Positions 40,875-51,102 of a stretch of DNA of 64,000 nucleotides are shown here, in pieces (position 1 is the first letter of the stretch; every line of letters begins with the position of its first letter). The translations under genes and the position numbers were made by a program. This DNA comes from Tritrichomonas musculus (taxonomy: Eukaryota; Parabasalia; Tritrichomonadida; Tritrichomonadidae), in contig JAPFFF010000001.1 in NCBI GenBank assembly GCA_039105265.1, positions 682,001 to 746,000 on the forward strand. The letters run 5' to 3'. The notes under the pieces were generated by a model. It ran no database searches, was not told the DNA's origin, and saw nothing but the letters and a program-made list of their open reading frames with translations.

Positions 40875-42023
40875 ATGTCTCAATTGAACGAAGACAGATT
40901 AAGAAAATATGCAAGTAAAAGTGATCATGCTTCTGAAAAGCATATGGAAAATTTACTCAATATCACAAATAGAGAAATTTCTGAACTCTATAGTTCAGAT
41001 GATGATTTTGATCCCAGAGATAAGGATAAAGGAGGATTCTATCATTTATTTCTCCATGACGAATCAATATTTCATTCTTTTACAGGTTATACATCAGAAG
41101 AATTTGATACACTATACAGTATTGTGAAAGTTGCTCTACAACATCAAGGAAGAGGAAGATCTTCGAAATTTGAATCAAAAGAAATCTTGATAATGCTTCT
41201 TTTCTACTTACGAAGATATCCTCGATTTGAAACAATTCACTCACTGTTTCATGTTCCTGAATCTACTTTTAAAGGAATCCTCAAAACTTACATTCCACGT
41301 CTCCAAGAAATAGTTGAACAAAAATTCATAACAGAAATAGCCAAAAAAAATGAGCTTGAAGAAGATGAAGATTTCAAAGATTGTTACTATATTGTTGATG
41401 CCACTGTTCAGCCTATTGAAATACCAAAAGGTTCTTATGAATCCAAAAAGCCATACTTCTCAGGCAAGCATGGAGTATATGGTTTAAAAAGTCAAGCTAT
41501 AGTCACAGTGAAAGGCTTTATAGTTCATATTAGGACAGGGATCAAAGGAGGAGTGCATGATAAAGCTGTTTTCGATGAGTCTTTAGATGACTTTAAGAAA
41601 AAAGTCATGAGTTTACATCCTGATAAAGTTCAGAAAATTCTCGGCGACAAAGGGTACCAGGATCAAACTTCAGATATTCTCGTGACACCTCATAAAGGCA
41701 ACTTATTTGACCTTGATGATTCTAAATTAAGGCACAATCAGAATTTAGGGAATAAAAGGATAATCATTGAAAACTTTTTTGGCAGATTGAAAAGTCGCTA
41801 TCAAATCACAAAAGACACTTATCGAAGCGACACATCAGATTACTCCAGCTTCTTTACAATTTGCTGCGCTCTGGTAAACTATGAAATAGTTCTTTGCGGC
41901 CATCCTTTACGGGACTCTGACTCAGATTACTATAAAAGGCTGGTGACAAAAATGATAAAGGATGCAGAACAAAGGAAGAAATTAAGTTCACAAAAATATA
42001 AAAAATACAAAAAAAAAAGGTAG
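40875..42023 (+). CDS. PIF/Harbinger-type DDE transposase
   Basis: A 382-residue DDE_Tnp_4 transposase. An N-terminal HTH-like region (residues about 80-150: FESKEILIMLLFYLRRYPRF) precedes the RNase H-fold core. The catalytic acids are visible: Asp in YYIVDATVQPIE, Asp in KILGDKGYQD, and Glu in RIIIENFFGRLKSRY, followed by the conserved R-x-K-x-R. The Y-x-G-K-H-G-x-Y-G-L-K-x-Q strand typical of IS5/Harbinger enzymes is present. The frame is uninterrupted, so the protein may be active. No separate Myb-like partner gene, as in plant Harbinger elements, is found within the element. The C-terminus is Lys-rich. Confidence 0.92.
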   Translation: MSQLNEDRLRKYASKSDHASEKHMENLLNITNREISELYSSDDDFDPRDKDKGGFYHLFLHDESIFHSFTGYTSEEFDTLYSIVKVALQHQGRGRSSKFESKEILIMLLFYLRRYPRFETIHSLFHVPESTFKGILKTYIPRLQEIVEQKFITEIAKKNELEEDEDFKDCYYIVDATVQPIEIPKGSYESKKPYFSGKHGVYGLKSQAIVTVKGFIVHIRTGIKGGVHDKAVFDESLDDFKKKVMSLHPDKVQKILGDKGYQDQTSDILVTPHKGNLFDLDDSKLRHNQNLGNKRIIIENFFGRLKSRYQITKDTYRSDTSDYSSFFTICCALVNYEIVLCGHPLRDSDSDYYKRLVTKMIKDAEQRKKLSSQKYKKYKKKR

Positions 42024-42340
42024 TCAAAATTTTTACAAAGCTTGAATAAGATAGACAGTGACAGTGACAGTGACAGTCTTGGCTCTTTATCATTAGGACA
42101 TTCTGAATAAAGAAGAAAAAAGAAATAAATAAAAAAAAAAAAATAAAAAGCAATAGGTTTGATTGGGAAATCTTCTTTTTTTTTGTATTTTTTTTAATTT
42201 TTTTCTTTTTTTTTTTCCCCTTTTTTAATATTTTTTACTTAGTAAAAAAAAAAAATAAATAACAAAATAAAATAAAAAGAATCCCACCTTCCTCCCCCGT
42301 ATTTTTTATAAATTACTCGCAATTAAAAATTATCTCCAAT

Positions 42341-43141
42341 TTTTTTGTCCAGTATGTGAGTTGAAAGACTTATGTTAATAAAAAGGCAATGCATATTAAT
42401 AATATTAATCGTTTTTTCGAGTAAAATGCAAAGATATAAAAATAAAGAATATTTGCAATAATAATCAAAATTTTTTGTCAAGTATGTGAGTTGAAAGACT
42501 TATGTTAATAAAAAGGTAATGCATATTAATAATATTAATCATTTTTTCGAGTAAAATGCAAAGATATAAAAATAAAGAATATTTGCAATAATAATCAAAA
42601 TTTTTTGTCAAGTATGTGATTTGAAAGACTTATGTTAATAAAAAGGTAATGCATATTAATAATATTAATCGTTTTTTCGAGTAAAATGCAAAGATATAAA
42701 AATAAAGAATATTTGCAATAATAATCAAAATTTTTTGTCAAGTATGTGAGTTGAAAGACTTATGTTAATAAAAAGGTAATGCATATTAATAATATTAATC
42801 ATTTTTTCGAGTAAAATGCAAAGATATAAAAATAAAGAATATTTGCAATAATATTCAAAATTTTTTGTCAAGTATGTGATTTGAAAGACTTATGTTAATA
42901 AAAAGGTAATGCATATTAATAATATTAATCAATTTTTCGAGTAAAATGCAAAGATATGAAAATAAAGAATATTTGCAATAATATTCAAAATTTTTTGTCA
43001 AGTATGTGATTTGAAAGACTTATGTTAATAAAAAGGTAATGCATATTAATAATATTAATCGTTTTTTCGAGTAAAATGCAAAGATATGAAAATAAAGAAT
43101 ATTTGCAATAATATTCAAAATTTTTTCGTCAACTACGCGAT
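42341..43141. repeat. Satellite array, 130-bp period, six copies
   Basis: The word AGTATGTGAGTTGAAAGACT (or GTGAT) recurs at 42351, 42481, 42611, 42741, 42871 and 43001, exactly 130 bp apart. A diverged start (ACTACGCGATTTGATAGACT) follows at about 43132. Copies differ at only a few positions (GTGAG/GTGAT, AATAAT/AATATT, a single A/G). The array lies between the transposase and the right end of the element. Confidence 0.95.
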
Positions 43142-43693
43142 TTGATAGACTTGTGTTAATAGAGGTTTGTTCAATTTATAATATATTGATTAGAGCTTCG
43201 AATTGTGAAAAAAACAAATTAAAAAATGAAGTTTTAGTTATTTTAACGTCTTTTATATTATCTTAACGTCTTAATTCAAAAAGTTTTGAAATTAATTTCC
43301 GAATAAGTCTGTTTTTCCGAATAAGTATTTTTTATCATAAAACAAATTTTTATTATAAAAAAGTCACTTTTTCTATAAAAAAATATTTATTCTAATATAA
43401 ATGACGTTTATTGATATAAATATTTATTCATTATAACAAACTTTTTCGTAATATAACAAACTTTTTCAATAATAAGTGGGTTGAATACGCACAGCTCTAA
43501 TAAAAAAATTAAAAAAGCAAATTGCAAAATTTCTCCTATTGATACAAGTTTGTGGGAGATCGAAACAAAATCATAAAATTTGATAAATCCAGCACATCAA
43601 AGATGTTTTTCTTTTGGTGTTGCATCAATGTTAATTTCATAATAAAAAGGAAAAAAAAAAAAAAAATCTTTCTTGTAAAAAAACTCAAAAAAA

Positions 43694-43767
43694 TGCCTCC
43701 GACGGGACTCGAACCCGCGACACTCGGATTAAAAGTCCGATGCTCTAGCCGACTGAGCTACGAAGGC
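43694..43767 (-). tRNA. tRNA-Lys (anticodon UUU)
   Basis: Reverse complement: acceptor GCCTTCG pairs with CGGAGGC allowing one G-T wobble. The D arm GCTCAGTCGGCTAGAGC is canonical. The anticodon arm is TCGGA-CTTTTAA-TCCGA, giving UUU (Lys). The variable loop is GTGTC and the T arm is GCGGG-TTCGAGT-CCCGT. The discriminator is A at 43694. On the minus strand T-rich runs follow within a few bases (the A run at 43684-43693 on the plus strand), suited to Pol III termination. Confidence 0.97.
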
Positions 43768-44561
43768 TTCTTAACTCATTGTCTTATATCATAGCAATAA
43801 ATTTTTTTGATTTTTTTATTTAACATTTGAATTCGAATATCATCAAAATCAAACTTTTTCATTATCTAGGTTGAAATATTATAATTTCTTATATAAATTT
43901 GTATTGATTTTTCTTTTGGTGATATTAATTTAATATCGATTTTTATTCTTCACTTGCGAATTCTTGAATTATTTAAAAATCAACGTCTTCTATTCCAACT
44001 AAAATATCATCAAGAAAAGATATCATTCATTTCATTCTGATTTTAACTTTTTATTTGACATAAATTTCAAATTTAAAAATGATTTAAATTAAATTAAAAA
44101 ACAGGACCAATTCATTTTTTTCTATTTCTTTTGAATTTTTGAATGAAATGCTCTCAAAAAGTAATTTTTTTCCATATTTGAAATTGATTCAAATTTAAAA
44201 ATTTATTATTACATACTTCAATATGTTTTTCTATATATTATTAGATTATCTGTATATTCATCTTTATTTGATTTATTACATTTTCAATAATAGGAAAAAT
44301 TGTTTATTCAATTTATTCGTTTTTTTATTATCAATTTTTTTTGGAGTTTTCAATTTTGGCTTTTAAATGTATTTCATTTATTCTTTTATAATTATTAATT
44401 TTAAAAATATTTATTCTTTTTTATTTATATATATTTGCTTTGTTATTTTATATTTGAATTTATTTATTTCGATTTTAATTTTAAAAGAGGATATTTAAGA
44501 TTTTATAATAATTTTTATTTATATTGAAAATATTTTGATATAACGAAATCATTTTTTATTA
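43768..44561. other. AT-rich gene-free region
   Basis: No gene, RNA or strong repeat is seen. Confidence 0.4.
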
Positions 44562-45146
44562 ATGACTACAGAACGACATTTAAAAAGGAATGAAGAATTG
44601 GAAGAAATAGAGTGCTGGAAACAGCTTACTAGTGTTTACAGTGAACATGCGAATCTGAAAGTCTTAAGAAAGATTGTTTCAGAAGTTGTTAAAGTGACAG
44701 GTATCCGACTTAAACGAGAACAGTATCGTAAGAAAAAAGGATATGTTGAGTACCTTCAGGAACATTGGGAAGTAGCAAAACGAATTGCATTAGGAATCAC
44801 GATTGACGCCGAAGATATAAAGCAAGGTCCATTAGCTCAAAAACATCAAAAACATCAAGAAATTCAAGAAGATGACATAAATACAATTATTCAACATCAA
44901 CAAATGCTTACACAACAAGTTACAGATAAACAAAATCAATACTTACAGATTCCACAAACACAACCTCTACAGATTCAGGTTTCTCAATATAACAATCATC
45001 AATCACAAAATGATGAATTTCAAAGTGGTTTATCAAATGTTGAAAACACTTCAAACAAGGATTACGACTTTAACGGAATTCTTGATGAAAATATGTATGA
45101 CTTCTTTGATTTCAATGTAAGATCTGATGATGACTTTTATTTTTGA
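44562..45146 (+). CDS. Hypothetical protein, basic helical N-terminus with Gln-rich and acidic tail
   Basis: A 194-residue protein that I cannot assign. Residues 1-80 are charged and helical (ECWKQLTSVYSEHANLK with KIVSEVVKVTGIRLKREQYR) and could be a small DNA-binding domain. Residues about 90-150 are Gln/His-rich (HQKHQEIQEDD, IIQHQQMLTQQV). The last 35 residues are acidic and aromatic, ending in DDFYF. Basic head, Gln linker and acidic tail resemble a transcription factor, but that is inference from composition. The ATG follows a long AT-rich leader. Confidence 0.55.
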   Translation: MTTERHLKRNEELEEIECWKQLTSVYSEHANLKVLRKIVSEVVKVTGIRLKREQYRKKKGYVEYLQEHWEVAKRIALGITIDAEDIKQGPLAQKHQKHQEIQEDDINTIIQHQQMLTQQVTDKQNQYLQIPQTQPLQIQVSQYNNHQSQNDEFQSGLSNVENTSNKDYDFNGILDENMYDFFDFNVRSDDDFYF

Positions 45147-45380
45147 ATAACTTGAAATTATTCATTTTAATAAATAAATAAATAAATAAACAAAGTATTT
45201 ATGATAAAATTTTATAAAAATTTTATAATTCATTTCATATAACATGTCATAAACTACTTTTTTCATATTTTATGTTTATGCAACTGAAATCTTGGTTACA
45301 GTATAAATTTTAATTTCTAAATTACTGAAATAAAACCTTTTATATTTTAAAACAAAAATCATTAAGTTAGTTAAGTTTTT
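45147..45380. other. Intergenic region between convergent genes
   Basis: It contains an (AATA) microsatellite at about 45169-45190 and no gene. Confidence 0.4.
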
Positions 45381-45872
45381 TTAATGCATTTCCAAAAAAG
45401 AGAGAATTGTCTTATTATATATGATGCGTTGATATAAGGATGGAAAATATTGTTGAACAAATTCTCTCCCACCTTTTGACCAATTAAAAATGATTGTTTG
45501 AGCAAACTCATTAATGGCACATTTAGCTGCAGATGCAATATTTTTGACTCCTTCATCTCGATAAAATGCTACATTGTTAATAAGCGATGCTATTGCAGCT
45601 GAACTGATATTTATGTAGAGCTGCTTTTCAAAATCTTTATCATTCACATTGAATGTTTTTTGTAGGATTAGTTTCGAAGAATTATATGCAGCTATTGTTA
45701 CTGCTGTATCTCTGATTATTTCTGGTACATTTTGAAAAGGATTTTCTGCTAATTGTTGTCTTCCTGCTTTCGTGAATAATTTTGGAACTTTATCAGCTGC
45801 AATATTGATTAAAGCAGACTTGAAAATGTCTGATCCTAATTTAAGGAGAAAGTTTTGGTCGTCTTCAGACAT
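45381..45872 (-). CDS. Hypothetical protein of 163 residues
   Basis: I do not recognise a family. The protein is predicted mostly helical, with alternating hydrophobic segments (DIFKSALINIAADKVPKLF, DTAVTIAAYNSSKLIL, ISSAAIASLINNVAFY, KNIASAAKCAINEF). It has no signal peptide and no helix strong enough to be a clear transmembrane segment. Codon composition is like that of the real genes nearby. It is convergent with the gene at 44562. The start ATG at 45872 is preceded by an A run on the coding strand. Confidence 0.55.
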   Translation of the reverse strand: MSEDDQNFLLKLGSDIFKSALINIAADKVPKLFTKAGRQQLAENPFQNVPEIIRDTAVTIAAYNSSKLILQKTFNVNDKDFEKQLYINISSAAIASLINNVAFYRDEGVKNIASAAKCAINEFAQTIIFNWSKGGREFVQQYFPSLYQRIIYNKTILSFLEMH

Positions 45873-46079
45873 AAAAAAAAAATATTTTAATTGATATCAA
45901 TATATGACATTAATTATATTTTTTTAAGTTTAAAATAAAAAGTCATGCCACTTTTTTTTCTCTCAATTATATTGACACAAAATATTTCCTCTCATTTTTG
46001 TAATTTTTTTGTATTTTCTCACAAAATCATATTTTTCAATTTTTATATTATTTTTACCCGTCAAATAAATAATTTAAAA

Positions 46080-46200
46080 CAATACTGGTTTAAGGAGTTT
46101 TGGTCGAAGGGTGACTCTAATTTTGAAGGGATAATCAATTTCCTCGGCGACGAATCGAACAATTGCATCAGCCAAAAAGTTTGACTCACAGCTTCATCTT
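46080..46200 (+). pseudogene. F5/8-type C (discoidin-like) fragment
   Basis: The plus strand codes FWSKGDSNFEGIINFLGDES, a stop, then LTASS. This matches the start of the discoidin domain of the BTB protein at 52502 (NESHRFKGIINYLTEKSG...VNVTSSS). Only about 35 residues remain, without a start codon. Confidence 0.5.
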
Positions 46201-46527
46201 GTCAAAAAAGTTGCAAATTTATTACACAGTGCAATACAAATGATTCTTATCAGTCCAATTTTAAACAAAACTCCTGAATTTGTTTTAATTTTATACAAAC
46301 GAAAAAAAAATTTTAGACAAACATGGCATTAGCAGTAATTGATACTCAAAAATAGATGAATATAGAGATTTGTCTTATTATTGTAATTAAAAAAAAAAGA
46401 ATTTAAAATATAAATTAAAAAAGGTAAGAAATTGTTTATTTAGATAAGATTAAAGGTTATTAGTTCAATGATGATTATATCTAATATTTCATAATTAGAA
46501 TTTTCATTTTTATTGGTTTCACTCATA
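46201..46527. other. AT-rich region without a gene
   Basis: No gene is seen between two pseudogenes. Confidence 0.35.
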
Positions 46528-47848
46528 TTGAATCAATCAATTTTCTTAATGATGATGGAATCATAATTGCGATATTTGGATTTCCTAAAAATGTTAGCAA
46601 CTTAAATGATTCCAATTTTGCATCTTCTGAAATTTCAATTATTTGAAGATTTTTGCAAAAGTAAAATGCATGATCACATATTTTTGAAACTGTTGATGTG
46701 ATGTAAAATGATTTAACATATGAACCAGCAAAAGCACAAACACCAATTTTTTGTAAATTAGAATTTTCTGGGATTACAACTTTTGCTAAATTTTCACAAC
46801 CTGAAAATGCTGAATCACATATTTTTAAAACTGTTGGTGGAATAAAAATTTCTTCAATACCTGATTTTTAAAAATGCATTTGATCCAATTTTTTCTAATT
46901 TGGAATTGTTTGGAATTTCTACTTTTGTCAGTTTATGACAATGATTAAATGCACATGATGAAATAGTTTTAATATATCACGACATGCAAATAATAAAATA
47001 TCAAATTCGTCTTTTTTTGCATCACTTTTTCCTATTAAATATTTGTTATCTTTCATTAGAAATCTTTTATTTGAAGGTGAAATTGTCACTTTTGTTAAAT
47101 TTTCGGTTAAACAGCACCAATCTTCTTTCAATTCTTTTAAACTAGCTGGAAAATTAATTCCTTCAATTCCTGAATCAAAAAATGCATAATTTTCAATTAT
47201 TTCTAAATTTGAATTTGGTGGAAACTCAACTTTTCTCAAATGAATTGTATATTCAAATGCAAACGGTGAAATGATTTTCACATTTGATGGAATTGAAATT
47301 TCTGTAATATTACGACATGCGAATAAAGGAATATCAAATTCACTATTATTTTGATCACTTTTACCTAACAAATATTTATCTTCTTTGAAAATGAATTGAC
47401 CATTCGATGGTGAAATTATTTTTTTTTTCAAAATCCTTGTACCTTTACACCATCCATCTTCCAATTCTTTCAAGCTAGATGGAAAATGAATTTCTTTGAT
47501 GTGTGAATCATTAAATGCATTTTTGTAAATTTTTTCGACTTCTGAATTTTTAATAAATTTGAGGATTTGGATACTGTTACGAATACTAGTAATACTAGTG
47601 ATTAAATATTCAGTTGAATCATGTTTAACAGTTTGTGGAATAATTATTTGTTTACTTTTGTTATTGACTTTAAATAATGAAGCGTTTCGATTTGTTTTAT
47701 CAATTTTGAATGAAAGCAAGTTGGATTCATTTGTTATCGTTTCACTGAGATAAATTTTAATTAATTCAAGATCGCCTTCTTGGCATGCTTCATGCAATAT
47801 ATAATATATTTTATGATGAATCAAATTTGAATGGAAAAATTTTATCAT
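46528..47848 (-). pseudogene. BspA-like leucine-rich-repeat gene, frame-broken
   Basis: From the ATG at 47848 a 306-residue frame begins with an ankyrin-like piece (ILHEACQEGDLELIKIYLSE), followed by a block IIIPQTVKHDSTEYLITSIT and BspA-type repeats (IEIHFPSSLKEL type, ITEISIPSNVKIISPFAFEY, LEIIENYAFFDSGIEGINFP). The frame ends at 46928, but repeats continue in other frames: SSCAFNHCHKLTKVEIP and, after a further change near 46870, IFIPPTVLKICDSAFSGCEN to a natural stop at about 46528. At least two frame changes separate the parts. The first 300 residues could still be expressed as a shorter protein. Confidence 0.7.
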
Positions 47849-48076
47849 TAAAATATATTTATCTCGATATAAAAATAGGTTACAATAAAAATTATAATAT
47901 ATTTATTACATAAATATAATTTTAAAAATTATTCTTTCTTTAAATACTATTATTTCTAAATAATTTTTAAATGAAAAAAATGATAAATAAAAATTGCATG
48001 CGTAATGATTTACGAAATTCTTCTCAAAGATAAAAGAAAATCGAGTTTTGACGAATCAACTAAAAAATAGTAATAT
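47849..48076. other. AT-rich flank
   Basis: No gene is seen. Confidence 0.35.
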
Positions 48077-48080
48077 TTAA

Positions 48081-48308
48081 GGTACAAATCTAGTACGTTT
48101 AGAAACCGCAAAATTTTTTGACACTTTATTAAACTAAACGACATGTTATATAAAAAAAAATATTTTTATCATAAAAATTTTATAAAAAAAAATAAAGTTC
48201 AGAATTTCAAATCTGACACTCATTCAAAATAAAACTTTTTCAATAGGGTAAGGGGTCTCAAATATATAACGTTCTTTCTCTCAATTTATAACGTACTAGA
48301 TTTGTACC
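48081..48308. mobile_element. TTAA-flanked MITE
   Basis: Perfect 19-bp inverted ends GGTACAAATCTAGTACGTT (left, 48081) bound a 228-bp segment, each preceded or followed by TTAA (48077-48080 and 48309-48312). It has no coding capacity. It lies 100 bp upstream of the start of the DUF3447/LRR gene at 48410, so it may contribute to that gene's promoter region. The TIR differs from that of the other TTAA element at 25724. Confidence 0.85.
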
Positions 48309-48409
48309 TTAAATAAAATAATATTAAAATTTTGGACAAAATTTTAATTGAATTTAAAATTTGAGAAAATTTCGAATATTCTAATTCTCCAATAAATTAT
48401 TTTAATAAA

Positions 48410-51097
48410 ATGGATGCTGAAGATTATATAAACCACAAAAAGGAACTTTCTAATTACCTTTATCAATATATTGAAAACGATGATGATACTAATAGTTTTA
48501 GCAAATTCGTTGCACTAATTGAAAACCATAAATACAGAGAGAATAAAAAAGAATTTGGATTGCTTCTTAGTTTAATATTCAATATATTTGATTGTCATAA
48601 GAGAACTACTGATTTTTCCCACAAATTTGAAAAAATAATTACTACATTATTAACAGATATTAAGCAACTATTTTCAAACTGGGAACTTTTCTGCTATTTC
48701 AATTATAATAAATTACTCCTGCTTACTTTATTCGAAAAAAAAATAATAACAGTTGATTCAGATATTTTGTATTTTTTTACAACACTAAAGGACAAAGGCT
48801 ATATGCATTATTTTTTACCAGAAATTGAAGCATCACTTAGCACGTATGAGGAACAAACTCTTAAAAGAGAAATTGGCTTAACTTATTTAAATAATGTAAC
48901 AAATTACGACGATTTTTATAAAAAAAGAAAAACAGGTGAAAATGACTCTTATATATGTTCAATTATACGTGATGATAATATCGATGAATTTGTAACATAT
49001 ATAAGTAGAACCAATTTATCACTTACAAGTCAAATTGAGAGTTCAATATACGAAACAAATTCATTTTTACTTAAAAACGAAAAACCAACATTAATTCAAT
49101 ATTCAGCATTTTTTGGCTCCATTCAAATATTCAACTTTTTACTATTAAACAATGTTGAATTAAATTATTCAATTTTACCATATGCAATTCACGGCAACAA
49201 TCCAGATATTATCCATAAACTTGAAGAAAATAAAGTTTTAAAAAGTAATTACTTTTCACTATTAAATTGTCTTAGAGAATCAATCAAATGTCATCATAAT
49301 GATATTGCCAATTATTTCTTAAACAATTATGTTACAAATGAACACTTTTTAGAGAAAAATGATAATATTTTCAATAATTTTTCAGCATTTGGTTTTGAAT
49401 ATCATAATTTTGAATTTATTTCAACTGATTCAGTATATGCAATTTATTATCTAATTAAATATGATTATATCGATCTAGCTGAAGCTTTGCTAAAATATAA
49501 AAATACAAATTCTTTTGACAAATATTTAACCTCACCTTTGTCCTTTGCAGCCAATTTGGATAAAATTGGCTTTTATGATCTTTTATTGAAGAAATCAACA
49601 AAAATAGATAATAATACTTTTATGCACAAATCAATAACAGAACTTATTATTCCTCATAATATAACATCTATAGAAAATCAAGCATTTTGTTGTAGTAATT
49701 TAAAAAGAATAGAAATTCCTTCTTCTGTATATATAATTGGTCGAAGATGTTTTGATTCATGCACTTCATTAGAATGCATTAAATTTGAGACACCAAGTCT
49801 AATCAAAGTAATTGATGAATACTTTTGTTCCAGAACTAAAATAAAAGAAATAGAAATTCCTGCATCAGTGGAATTGATTTGCAGTTATTCATTTTTTAAT
49901 TGTAGTTATCTTAAAAAAGTAACAATTCTTTCTTCTTCCGTAACTTTAATTGGAAATTATGCTTTCAGTGGATGCTCATTATTGAAGGAAATAAATATTC
50001 CTTCTTCCGTAACAAAAATTGGAGATTATGCTTTCAATGGATGTTCATTATTGAAGGAAATAAATATCCCTTCTTCCGTAACTTCAATTGGAAATTATGC
50101 TTTCAATGGATGCTCATTATTGAAGGAAATAAATATCCCTTCTTCCGTAACAAAAATTGGAGATTATGTTTTCAGTGGATGCTCATTATTGAAGGAAATA
50201 AATATTCCTTCTTCCGTAACTAAAATTGGAGATTATGCTTTCAGTGGATGTTCATCATTGAAGGAAATAAATATTCCTTCTTCCGTAACTTCAATTGGAA
50301 ATTATGCATTCTATCATATCTGTTCATTGGGGAAAATTACAATCTCTTCTTCAGTGATTTCAATTGGCAATTATGCTTTCAGTGGATGTTCATCATTGAA
50401 GGAAATAAATATCACTTCTTCAGTGATTTCAATTGGAAAATATGCTTTCAGTGGATGTTCATCATTGAAGGAAATAAATATCACTTCTTCAGTGATTTCA
50501 ATTGGCAATTATGCTTTCAGTGGATGTTCATCATTGAAGGAAATAAATATCACTTCTTCAGTGATTTCAATTGGAAAATATGCTTTCTATAGTTGCACAA
50601 ATTTGATAAAAGCCACAATCCCTTTTGTTAAAGAAATTGAAGATGGCACTTTCTGTATGTGTAATTCATTGAGACAAGTTTCATTGCCACTTGTAGATTT
50701 TATTAAAGAAGATGCTTTTTATGAATGTATATCGTTAAAAGAAATTGATATTTCAAATGCAATTCGAATAGGACGATTCGCTTTTAAAGGTTGCACTTCG
50801 TTAGAAGAAATTTCATTACCTAGTATTGTCAAAATCTCACAATTTGCTTTCGCTAGTTGCTCAAAATTGACAAATGTTAATTTATCACCTTTCACAAAGT
50901 TTATTGGAGGATTTTCTTTCCGTAACTGTATTTCATTAAAAAGTTTTTCAATTCCAGAAACATTAATCACATATGGAAAAAATATTTTTGATGGATGCCT
51001 ATCTTTGACCAAAATTACGATCCCTAACTCTGTTAATGTTAAGAAAATTGGTATAAATAGTGATGTTCAAGTAATACGAATAACTGACAATGATTAA
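48410..51097 (+). CDS. DUF3447 plus BspA-like leucine-rich-repeat chimera, 895 residues
   Basis: An intact long protein. Residues 1-160 are the helical DUF3447-family N-terminus (ENKKEFGLLLSLIFNIFDCH). Residues 160-390 are degenerate ankyrin-type repeats (TLIQYSAFFGSIQIFNFLLL, RESIKCHHNDIANYFLNN). Residues about 405-885 are some 20 BspA/TpLRR repeats of 23 residues. A central block (about 49,960-50,580) has eight or more almost identical 69-bp units (IGDYAFSGCSLLKEINIPSS type), a sign of recent expansion or gene conversion; SSVTKIG and SSVISIG subtypes alternate. The C-terminal cap VNVKKIGINSDVQVIRI is present. No signal peptide or membrane anchor is seen. BspA-type repeats are known in surface proteins, but this architecture suggests an intracellular or non-classically exposed interaction protein. 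Confidence 0.9.
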   Translation: MDAEDYINHKKELSNYLYQYIENDDDTNSFSKFVALIENHKYRENKKEFGLLLSLIFNIFDCHKRTTDFSHKFEKIITTLLTDIKQLFSNWELFCYFNYNKLLLLTLFEKKIITVDSDILYFFTTLKDKGYMHYFLPEIEASLSTYEEQTLKREIGLTYLNNVTNYDDFYKKRKTGENDSYICSIIRDDNIDEFVTYISRTNLSLTSQIESSIYETNSFLLKNEKPTLIQYSAFFGSIQIFNFLLLNNVELNYSILPYAIHGNNPDIIHKLEENKVLKSNYFSLLNCLRESIKCHHNDIANYFLNNYVTNEHFLEKNDNIFNNFSAFGFEYHNFEFISTDSVYAIYYLIKYDYIDLAEALLKYKNTNSFDKYLTSPLSFAANLDKIGFYDLLLKKSTKIDNNTFMHKSITELIIPHNITSIENQAFCCSNLKRIEIPSSVYIIGRRCFDSCTSLECIKFETPSLIKVIDEYFCSRTKIKEIEIPASVELICSYSFFNCSYLKKVTILSSSVTLIGNYAFSGCSLLKEINIPSSVTKIGDYAFNGCSLLKEINIPSSVTSIGNYAFNGCSLLKEINIPSSVTKIGDYVFSGCSLLKEINIPSSVTKIGDYAFSGCSSLKEINIPSSVTSIGNYAFYHICSLGKITISSSVISIGNYAFSGCSSLKEINITSSVISIGKYAFSGCSSLKEINITSSVISIGNYAFSGCSSLKEINITSSVISIGKYAFYSCTNLIKATIPFVKEIEDGTFCMCNSLRQVSLPLVDFIKEDAFYECISLKEIDISNAIRIGRFAFKGCTSLEEISLPSIVKISQFAFASCSKLTNVNLSPFTKFIGGFSFRNCISLKSFSIPETLITYGKNIFDGCLSLTKITIPNSVNVKKIGINSDVQVIRITDND

Positions 51098-51102
51098 TTA
51101 AT

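Larger units (their letters stand above)
40305..43498 (+). mobile_element. Harbinger-like DNA transposon with intact transposase
   Basis: The transposase gene at 40875-42023 lies in a segment bounded by short inverted ends: AGAGCCCCGCGTG at 40305 and, reverse-complemented from 43498, AGAGCTGTGCGTA. Both are followed inward by CTTTTTC/GAAAAAG words. The flanking bases are AAT on both sides (40302-40304 and 43499-43501), as expected for a 3-bp duplication of the PIF/Harbinger type; TAATA is an alternative 5-bp reading. The TIR match is short, so the ends are moderately supported. The element interrupts the 3' end of the exonuclease-like gene. A 130-bp satellite makes up its 3' part. Confidence 0.55.

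Noticed and set aside
42055-42085. GACAGT microsatellite after the transposase
   Set aside because: A short simple repeat with no evidence of function.
42341-43141. Possible CRISPR-like array
   Set aside because: The 130-bp units are tandem without unique spacers, and the genome is eukaryotic.
43552-43794. Frame ending in a PTGLEPATLGLKV-type peptide
   Set aside because: This peptide is the well-known mistranslation of the complement of a tRNA gene; here tRNA-Lys.
49972-50592. Second-frame repeats (MFIIEGNKYSFF type)
   Set aside because: An off-frame reading of the 69-bp BspA repeat units of the 895-residue gene.
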